Source of the DNA: Hysterium pulicare CBS 123377
Lineage: Eukaryota; Ascomycota; Dothideomycetes; Hysteriales; Hysteriaceae
Direction: 5' to 3'
Length of the DNA: 64,000 nt
Assembly (NCBI GenBank): GCA_000467715.1
Contig: AJFK01000698.1
Location: 1 to 64,000, forward strand
Numbering within the stretch: the stretch's first letter is position 1; each line of letters opens with the position of its first letter. A program made the translations under genes and the position numbers. The notes below the pieces were generated by a model, which ran no database searches, was not told the origin of the DNA, and saw only the letters and a program-made list of their open reading frames with translations. Below are positions 57,031-64,000 of this stretch, piece by piece.

Positions 57031-58563
57031 TCAAGCACCCCCATTTCCCGCACCAGTATTCTGCATTTTGTTTCGTTCGCTTCGCCGCAAGGAGGGGGAA
57101 TCGAAAGGGTCCGGTGGACTTCTGTCGGATGCCAGCCGTGCTTTACCTTTAGCATTGGATCGAGGTGTAACTGGATCACCAGCCGTGTTTCGAGATTGGT
57201 TGAGCTGGAGAGGTTGAAGACTTGGAAGAGCTTGGGCTGTGGTATTATGAGATTGCGCCGCCTTTTTCGGAGAGGACTTCCGGGCGGGAGATTTCTGGGG
57301 AGAGTGGAGTTTTTGGTCCGGAGGAGGAGGCCGAGCGATGGATTTGGACGGAGACTGTTGCTTTCCGGGTGAACGGGGGATGGAATTAAACCGACCGATA
57401 GCGGCTTTGAGCATATGGAGTCGAGGACCAATTGCATGATCCATGATATTCTCGAGCATACGACGGAAATCCAATAACATATTTGCCTTGCTCAAGAAGA
57501 ATTGGTCAACGATCCGCGTGTGCCAAGTCGGTCTGATGTCGATGCCGGCTTCGGTCTCGACTTGCTGTTCATGGCGCCAGGTAATCCAGAGCCAAACACT
57601 TGCACCATCCATTGTGGCAGAGAAGTGCGCAGTGTCAGCTGGAGTAATCATCAGAGTGTTACAAGTGACTAGGAACTCATGCAGGGAATGACAAATGGCA
57701 GCTCCGGTTCGGCCACCTTGTAATGAGGCGCCGTAGTGATTGCCACCCATGGCATTGGATTTCCATTCTACCGTGAGAAAAGGAAATATCAGTCGAGAAC
57801 ATATTCGAGAGTAGCCCGAAAGCTTGTCGCTGTCAAGCAGATTTTCTTGTTGACCTGTGAAGTGCTTTCCCCCTGTCCAAGTCTGGTTCTTGTACCCATA
57901 TGTTACATCGGGACGCGGATTTGTAGGGGCACCGATATCCCGCATCGCCTCGGCGAGGGGAGTGTCGTCCTTCTGCCTGGCCGGTTTAGGAACGCAATTT
58001 CTGACGAAGTCTTGATCCTGGACGAACCCGACATGGTAGGTGTCCTTAGTCCTCTCTGGGCGACCAAACAATTGTGGAAGAAGGTTGTATAAATTGTCTC
58101 TCTCATTGCTATCCCAATTCTCCTCCCATTGCTGTACGATATTCTGCGCGTTGGGCGATATAGGCACATCGCTAGGGCGGTTGGTTATGAGTATCTTGTT
58201 GACCAAAGCCTGGACGGTTGCAGGATAGGGAATCTGAGAAGCACTCCCGACGTGGATGTCGTATTGAGCGAGTCTTCGTTTCTGCTCGATGGCGTTGACA
58301 CTGGAATTGCTGGGCGCCATGTGTCGAATGCTTGGATCGAGTTTGGAAAGGTTCTCGCGGGTCAAGGGCAGTGGCTGAGAAGAAGGGTTATCTTCGGTGA
58401 GGGTGGAGGGGCGCGTGTCGGATTTGGTGTCGGTGGAGGAATCGTGGAGGAGAGCGGTGTCGGAGGAGGCATCGGTGGATAGCGGTGAGATGATTTCGCA
58501 GACAGCAATGCGCCGTCGTTTGGATTGCGATGGGGGCAGTGAGAGCGACCTTTTCCGAGCCAT
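57031..58563 (-). CDS. DUF7924-like protein, copy 3 (divergent)
   Basis: This is a single exon of 510 residues. The start is set at MARKRSLSLPPSQSKRRR (58563), which matches the basic starts of copies 1 and 2. The frame is open further upstream but runs into tandem-repeat sequence. The core has FPFLTVEWKSNAMGGNHYGA, LQGGRTGAAICHSLHEFL and ITPADTAHFSATMDGASVWL. This copy keeps Glu in E-W-K, the residue expected of a PD-(D/E)XK-type active site if the family is a nuclease relative (inference). The tail (last 110 residues) is Lys/Pro/Ser-rich. It is much more diverged from copies 1 and 2 than they are from each other, is in opposite orientation, and its 5' flank lacks the shared element. That flank is instead occupied by a tandem array starting about 120 bp from the ATG. 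Confidence 0.8.
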   Translation of the reverse strand: MARKRSLSLPPSQSKRRRIAVCEIISPLSTDASSDTALLHDSSTDTKSDTRPSTLTEDNPSSQPLPLTRENLSKLDPSIRHMAPSNSSVNAIEQKRRLAQYDIHVGSASQIPYPATVQALVNKILITNRPSDVPISPNAQNIVQQWEENWDSNERDNLYNLLPQLFGRPERTKDTYHVGFVQDQDFVRNCVPKPARQKDDTPLAEAMRDIGAPTNPRPDVTYGYKNQTWTGGKHFTGQQENLLDSDKLSGYSRICSRLIFPFLTVEWKSNAMGGNHYGASLQGGRTGAAICHSLHEFLVTCNTLMITPADTAHFSATMDGASVWLWITWRHEQQVETEAGIDIRPTWHTRIVDQFFLSKANMLLDFRRMLENIMDHAIGPRLHMLKAAIGRFNSIPRSPGKQQSPSKSIARPPPPDQKLHSPQKSPARKSSPKKAAQSHNTTAQALPSLQPLQLNQSRNTAGDPVTPRSNAKGKARLASDRSPPDPFDSPSLRRSERNKMQNTGAGNGGA

Positions 58564-58684
58564 GAGCGCGATGGGGGTTGGTGGTTGTGGATGGAGAGTG
58601 AGGGTGGTGGGTGGTTTGGCGATGGCGGTGTGTTTTGCGATCGAGGTAGGCTTGGCGGCGCTATCGATAAGGTCCGCCCTACGG

Positions 58685-59345
58685 CTGAGGCTGCAAATAT
58701 GAACGTATAAACACAACCCTTTTCAGACCAAGACATCCACAGGCTCTGTATCCCTAAGCACCTTCAGGATTTGCTTGACGAGGGCAACTGGCTTTTACGC
58801 CCTTCGCCGAGCCTAAATCATCTGCGTATGCCTCTCTCACCTCCGGCGCTGGGGCTTAACACACACACTGAGGCTGCAATTACTTACTTATAAATTCAAC
58901 CCTTTTTAGACTAAGACATCCACAGGCTTTCTATCCCTAAGGACCTTCAGGATTCGCTTGATGAGGGCAACTGGCTTTGACGCCTCTCGCCGAGCCCAGA
59001 TCATCTGCGTATGCCACGATCACCTCCGGTGCTAAGGCTTAACACACACTGGAGCTGTAAATACTTACTTATTAAATATTACCCTTTTCAGACCAAGACA
59101 TCCACAGGCTTTGTATCCCTAAGCACCTTTAGGATTTGCTTGACAAGGGCAACTGGCTTTTACGCCCTTTGCCGAGCCTAAATCATCTGCGTGCGCCTCT
59201 CTCACCTCCAACGCTGGGGCTTAACACACACTAAGCCTTCATCTGCTTGATGAGGGCAACTGGCTTTGACGCCCTTCGCCGAGCCCAGATCATCTGCGTA
59301 TGCCTCTCTCACCTCCGGTGCTGGCGCTTAACACACACTAGAGCT
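58685..59345. repeat. ~182-bp tandem array (3.5 copies)
   Basis: Units start at 58685, 58869, 59049 and 59231 (spacings 184, 180 and 182). Each has a CTGRGGCTGYAA-like start, ACATCCACAGGCT, GAGGGCAACTGGCTTTKACGCC, AATCATCTGCGT and CTTAACACACACT. The fourth unit lacks its first 75 bp or so. Units differ by scattered substitutions, so the array is not very recent. The first unit lies about 120 bp upstream of the DUF7924-like copy 3 start. Confidence 0.9.
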
Positions 59346-59857
59346 GCAGATTACCACCACCTTAATATTCTAGGTGAAGCCAGGAAACTTAAAGAGATTA
59401 TCCTGTTATAAGTTTATAGCTATTGGCTTTTCCTTTCATTAAGCCTCTCGATCCGTTACGTCTGCTAGAAGAACTACCCTACGTATCGAGCACGTGAGAC
59501 CAACCCAAGGTAAGGTAGACCTAGGCCACCCCATAAAGCAAATGCCACGTAGTACTCATACTCAGCGCGCTCAAGATGAAAATCTAGCTCCCCATTGAAC
59601 TTCCAAACACGAAATGAGTGAATAGGAGGTGTGGTACAAAGCTGCGTGCAGCCGTGGCTAGGGTATCTAGCGTCCGTGGATTGATTGCCAGACCAACGAT
59701 TAATTTGCCCCTTGGATTCTAGTACTTACCTTCCTCTACTTTCCTACGTGCCACCGTAACGCTTCATCCTATCATTTGCTCGAGTTGCCTCTACAAGTCC
59801 ACCATCATACTTCCTACCACTACCCACCACCAATCAAGACTTCAAACCACAATCTCC
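59346..59857. other. Promoter-side intergenic
   Basis: No open frame of note. It probably contains the promoter of the gene at 59858, with a CT/AC-rich leader at about 59740-59850 as is common in fungi. Confidence 0.45.
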
Positions 59858-60709
59858 ATGGCATATCTACAAAATAGGACGGAAAATACCCGCTTATTAC
59901 TGAATGATCTTATCCTCCGACTGGATTTGAAAGACTTCCCGTTACCTGATGGCTTCGATAGGGTATAGAATTAGAACCTTCTGCTTAATGTCAAGAGCCT
60001 CGCTAACACCATTTAGTATACGCTACGAAAGCTTGGTCCGCCTTCAGATTTTCCAAGCGAAGCGGAGGATCTAGTAGATGACATATACCAATGGCTAGAA
60101 GATTTCGAGAATATGGGGCTGAGGCAGATCCTCCTATATCCGGATTCCTTCATTGGCAGCATGACATGGTTGATCCGTGAGATCCCTAAAACTAGCCTAC
60201 GCCTATTCGGACTGTCGGTCGATGACCCGGAAGAAATGCTGGACGAATTTCCCCTGCCCAAACCGATAGAGCTCCCGTGTTCCGGTGGCGAACAAGCCAA
60301 CCGTTATGCACTCTATTGGTGGGAAGTGAACAGCCGCCTATTCGCCGCGATGCAGATCAGCCGGATGCGACATACCCTCTACAAATGGCTCGATGGAGTC
60401 ACGCGATTCTTTCTCGAGTGGTTCAATGGAATGCATAAGGCATTTCTTATGGCAGGCATGAAGGTCAACAAACGGATTCTAGAATTGATACGTATTGGCG
60501 ACACTTTCGAGCAAAGCGTCGAGGTAGTGGGACTGCGCACAATTGGCCATCGTATTGCCACTATACTCGAGCAGTATGATCTGGCTAGTACGGAAATGAC
60601 TCCGGAGTGGGAAGCGAATCGGAAGGTGTTTGGCGAAGCCTTGCAAACTGCGAAAGACGAGCTAGATCATCTGATCCATTTGGGAAGCCAGCCCGCACAC
60701 GTTAGATGA
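59858..60709 (+). CDS. Hypothetical protein (2 exons)
   Basis: Exon 1 is 59858-59962 and exon 2 is 60017-60709. The 54-bp intron runs GTATAG to a GCTAAC branch and ATTTAG, and frame is kept, giving 265 residues. The start (CTCCATGGCA) is the first ATG of the open frame. The protein is helical and soluble, with acidic stretches (PSEAEDLVDDIYQWLEDFEN) and aromatic-rich helices in the middle (YALYWWEVNSRLF, TRFFLEWFNGMHKAF). No signal peptide, Cys cluster or known motif is seen. The clean intron and lack of a comparable antisense frame make it a credible gene of unknown function, perhaps lineage-specific. Confidence 0.68.
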
Positions 60710-61614
60710 GGGAAGCCTGTGCGAAGGAGGTTGTGTTACATTGGGAGAACTTAGGAGGGCTTGTGGAGAACCAAAAAAAAAGAGCTTTGCAACCTTAAGA
60801 GAGAAGGACGATAGTGTTCATTACTTATCTTTCAGAGCTTTACCCTCATCATCATGTATTGGAGAGGCATCATTGAACATTGGTATCTATCCTCCCATCT
60901 CCCTGCTCGTCACGTGGTGTTGTACTCTCTCTCTTCTACGTGAAATGCTTCCGGCTGCTCAACTCCTAACACCCTCACGTCCACCCCCACTTACCTCGCC
61001 CCCTTCCCGATCCCATAGTCATCCACTCGACGCCGACGATATATTGCTTGCCTTTGTTGAACTTTCAGTTTCTTGTCAAAACGCTTGGAAGCTGCCCCCA
61101 ACTTTGACTACCCGGAGGCTGGAGTGGCAGCAGCCAAATAATACCATCCTCTTAGCCAACGTATGGTACACCCCACCAGTGCGGAGGTGATTTGCAGGCG
61201 GTCGGGCTAGATTTGATAGTGTTTCACGATGGGACATGTCAAGGTGGGACGTTCTGAAGAACATAGTCGCGATAACCTCGTCTCTGTGGTAGCACCACTA
61301 GGGGGGCCCATAATGAATGGCTTTGAATGTTGAGATGGAAGGATGGGCTGAGAGAATGAGGGATGAGATTGTGGCGAACCTGGAGAAGGGGGTTTACGGA
61401 ATGGGCTTGGATGTAACATGTTTCAAAAAGAGATGTTGACGGATATATAGATAGGACAAGGGTCTGCTATACTCAGGCTTGAGCAAGATGGGCATGAATG
61501 CGGATCTAAGTTCGCTCGAGGTGACTAATCATTGTAAAACCTTAGTCTCACAAAACACAAGCGTGAACATCTAACAACTACCGATACCGTACGCAACCCT
61601 TCCATCTAAATGAT
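60710..61614. other. Intergenic, convergent
   Basis: A plus frame at 60741-61190 continues open but reads as low-complexity Pro/Ser/Leu and has no motif. The region mainly holds the 3' ends of two convergent genes. Confidence 0.4.
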
Positions 61615-62998
61615 TCACAGTCCATCACACCCATGAAATCCCTTTCTTCCCTCACTCTTCTCGCTCTGCACACAAACTAGACACCTCTTCATACCACGCT
61701 CACCACCTAAGCAAGCACAAAACGCATGACCGCAATCTTTGAAGACCATCAAACTCTCTATCCTGTCACTCTTATGGCGGTGACATTCTTGGATCGCGAT
61801 TTGAATCATACCAGTGGAGGAAGGGTGTCGAGGGCATGAAGCGTTGGCGGCTTCAATGAAAAGTTCGCAGTTTCCACATATCATCTAGTAGGAACCGAGG
61901 TTAGCTTTGTGTGGGTGTAGGTAGGAAGCTGGATCAGCGGAAGGGGCAAGTGGAAAATCGCTGAAGAGGTGCGGAGTGTGGAGTGCGAGTGGGTGCAAAC
62001 TTACGTCCTGACAATCCGGAAAGATCCACCGCTGCTTCGCTCTCTCGTTCCCAGAGCCAAGGCGTCGTTTGCAGTGGACGCAGAATTGGGAGTTGGGCAA
62101 GGTGATCGGTGGCTCGATGTCTCCGGATGTAGTGAAGTCTGATTCGCTCGTAAGACCGTGAGTATCCAGCTGGACAGCTTTAGCGGGGACGTATGCGACT
62201 CTTCCATAAGAACGAGGGGCTTGATGCGTTGAGTTCACCTCGGGGAAAGAACCAGACGCGCTTTGTGCTTCTTGGGAGCCATTGTAAGGATATCTAGAGC
62301 GCGTGCCGCGAAGTATAGGCCGACCAGTATAGTCTGTCTGACGTTGGATTTGATGGTCCCAGCGCGTTTCAATAACGCCCAACTCTGTGATATCGTGAGA
62401 TATATCCGCCAAACGTCGGTTCGGGAACGAGTAGTCTCTATTATGTTCAGCGACTCTGTTGCCTGCGTGGCTATGTTCGGAAGCCAGGTTTGAGGAATCG
62501 CGAGGAACGCCTGAAAATCTGGCCGCTTGCTCTCCAGTGCTCACGCTATGTCTTCCGCGGGGGTCATTTGGAAGAGACCCGATTGCATAGTGTCGTAGAC
62601 TCCCAGAAGCTCCATCGGTACCGCTACCGAACATTGGACTCAACCCAAGGAGTTTGTCATTTGCCTCTCGAAGAATTGTTGTTACTTTTGCGAGCAGGTC
62701 GTCCCGAATCAAAGGTTTGTTCTCTTGTAGGCCACGTTGTCTTTCTTCGTGGATCTTTTCGAGCGTGTTTATCAAGCTTCGAAAGGTTGGGTCGTAGTCA
62801 GACTCCACAAGTGGTGATGAAGTCATCCCTTCCATCTGAGAGAAGTCCTCGTGCAGCAAAATATCTGATTCTGATGAGATATACAATTTGCGCAAGAGGA
62901 AGGGCACACGGTTTACCTGGTGTTTGCTTCCTGTCAGTGACTTGGTGCTGCGATTCCTTGTCGTCCACGCGCCCCATCAACCATCCCACGTAGTTCAT
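61615..62998 (-). CDS. Cys/His-rich, RING-like protein (3 exons)
   Basis: The exons are 62998-62917, 62870-62005 and 61884-61615, giving 405 residues. Intron 1 (46 bp, GTAAAC to CATCAG) is the weakest. Intron 2 (120 bp) has GTAAGT, GCTAAC and ACTAG. Residues 1-25 start MNYVGWLMGR. Residues 45-275 are largely disordered (Ser/Arg/Gly). From about residue 285 come paired Cys/His: CVHC, then CQDMICGNC across the exon junction, CPRH, CHRH, CGHAFCAC and CLVC. The spacing resembles a zinc-binding RING-type cross-brace, as in E3 ubiquitin ligases, though it does not fit the classic pattern exactly. The exon junction falls inside the zinc motif and restores it, which supports the splice. Without intron 1 the gene could start at MEGMTSS near 62838. 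Confidence 0.68.
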
Positions 62999-63721
62999 CT
63001 TGCAGCTGATCTCGGATGCCCTGTGTGGTAGGAAAGCAACGATAGGCACAACAAGAGAGAGTTGATGAGTGGAAAGATGGAAGGATGGCATGATGGGGCT
63101 TCAAAGCAATGATTCGCGCTACATGCAGGCTGCCGCGGTGGAGACTTATCCGCGAATGAGGTGATGGCGTGAACTGAGACTGGTCTAGGTACCGGGAGGC
63201 AATCGCCTCAGAAAGTGATGGCATGTTGGAATGATGGAGAGAGATAGTAGGGAAGATTGGCTTCGTGTGGTCGTGGTTGTGAGCTTCACTAGGTAATGTT
63301 CCGAAACCCCAGCTCCAAAAGAAAGGCCTTGACTTGAGCGCTTCCGAATAGGTGCAAACAGCGATGGACTTACCCATCGTTGCTAGGAGTCGGAAACATA
63401 TTCAGATCAGAATATACCACATTCGAAAATCGAATATCCAGCTGGAAGCCATCAGCGCTTCTTCATCTTTCGTATTTGCACCATCACCAGGTTCGACAGA
63501 AAGAATTCAACCACTTCTCTGCTCTTCTCTGCGATCCTATCTCGTTCACTTCGATTGCCAAATCTACACATGCAACTCCTTTGGCCCGCAGAAATGATCT
63601 CACCAGACCTCGCTGCGGCAGCGGTCGAAGCGCTGAAACATGCCCACAGAGCTATGCTTCCTGATGCAATGGCTTGCTCACACAAACATCCCATGGCGAT
63701 GCCTTTGCGTCTTTCTTCTTA
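62999..63721. other. Divergent intergenic / leader region
   Basis: This lies between the divergent RING-like gene and the last gene. A short frame starting at about 63596 on the plus strand (MISPDLAAAAVEALKHAH) stops in a TAATG overlap with the ATG at 63722. It could be an upstream reading frame or an alternative exon of the last gene. Confidence 0.4.
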
Positions 63722-64000
63722 ATGTCGCGGCCTGCCTTCGCAACCTCCCAAAAAGCCCTCATGCCTCAACTAGGGCCCTCTGCTAGCGGTGAAGCCTCAT
63801 CCAAACCTCGGAACAAACACGGAAAAAAGCAAATGGCTTCTCCCACCAGTCCTATCAGACGTGAAGACAAAGACTCCCTCTACGCTTCGCCAACCCCTCT
63901 CGCCCACCGGCCGGGCCGGCCTCTATCCCTACATGGCTCCTCAACGTCAGCTTTATCCGACTCTATGGAATACAATGTCGTGAACCAAAAAGTCTTTCAG
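63722..64000 (+). CDS. N-terminal part of a gene truncated by the window end
   Basis: From ATG at 63722 (MSRPAFATSQKALMPQ) the frame stays open for all 93 remaining codons and leaves the window. The visible part is Ser/Pro/Lys/Arg-rich and looks like a disordered N-terminus (KPRNKHGKKQMASPTSPIRR). No domain is reached. The function cannot be told. Confidence 0.5.
   Translation, partial: MSRPAFATSQKALMPQLGPSASGEASSKPRNKHGKKQMASPTSPIRREDKDSLYASPTPLAHRPGRPLSLHGSSTSALSDSMEYNVVNQKVFQ

Noticed and set aside
1-64000. Starship element, LTR retroelement, DNA transposon or CRISPR array
   Set aside because: I found no tyrosine-recombinase, reverse transcriptase, integrase, capsid or transposase motif and no long terminal repeats. 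The short tandem arrays lack spacers and the genome is eukaryotic.

Overview
The window is nuclear DNA from a filamentous ascomycete fungus (Pezizomycotina-like). The evidence is short introns of about 46-200 bp with GTAAGT/GTATGT donors, CTAAC/CTGAC-like branch sites and CAG/TAG acceptors, together with fungal-type families: a JmjC protein, ankyrin repeats, a DUF7924-like family, a cytochrome P450 remnant and fungal HNH and SDR remnants. Gene density is low: about 17 credible genes in 64 kb, many lineage-specific and unrecognised. Long stretches carry only decayed coding pieces and minisatellites. I see no tRNA, rRNA, intact transposon, retroelement or Starship-type recombinase. It looks like an accessory, dynamic region.

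Layout. At 0-10 kb lie a three-exon gene whose protein begins like the histone H3 tail, DUF7924-like copy 1 with a conserved upstream element, a small helical protein, and two unknown intron-poor genes. From 10 to 23 kb is a gene desert holding a 35-bp minisatellite, a cytochrome P450 C-terminus remnant, two other coding remnants and an 81-bp tandem duplication. At 23-27 kb are a three-exon JmjC gene and a two-exon unknown gene. At 27-31 kb are remnants of a short-chain dehydrogenase and of a fungal HNH-nuclease gene. At 31-38 kb are an F-box-like/ankyrin gene, a tiny membrane protein and a basic/coiled-coil protein. At 38-41 kb are a second 35-bp array and a 16-bp palindromic array. At 42 kb is a four-exon divergent SmG-like gene, visible only after splicing. 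At 46-51 kb are a small membrane protein, DUF7924-like copy 2 with its upstream element, and an AT-hook protein. At 53-59 kb are a five-exon membrane protein, a third upstream-element copy, DUF7924-like copy 3 and a 182-bp tandem array beside its promoter. At 59-64 kb are a two-exon unknown gene, a Cys/His-rich RING-like gene and the 5' part of a last gene running off the end.

The genes do not form an obvious operon or biosynthetic cluster. What several share is a probable nuclear address: JmjC, AT-hooks, basic NLS-like N-termini on all three DUF7924-like proteins and on the ankyrin protein, an Sm paralog and an H3-tail look-alike. The clearest undescribed signals are the expanding DUF7924-like family with its co-duplicated 5' element, the SmG-like paralog, and the 35-bp palindromic minisatellite found at two places. 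Gene models were spliced by eye, with reading-frame continuity across each junction as the main check.
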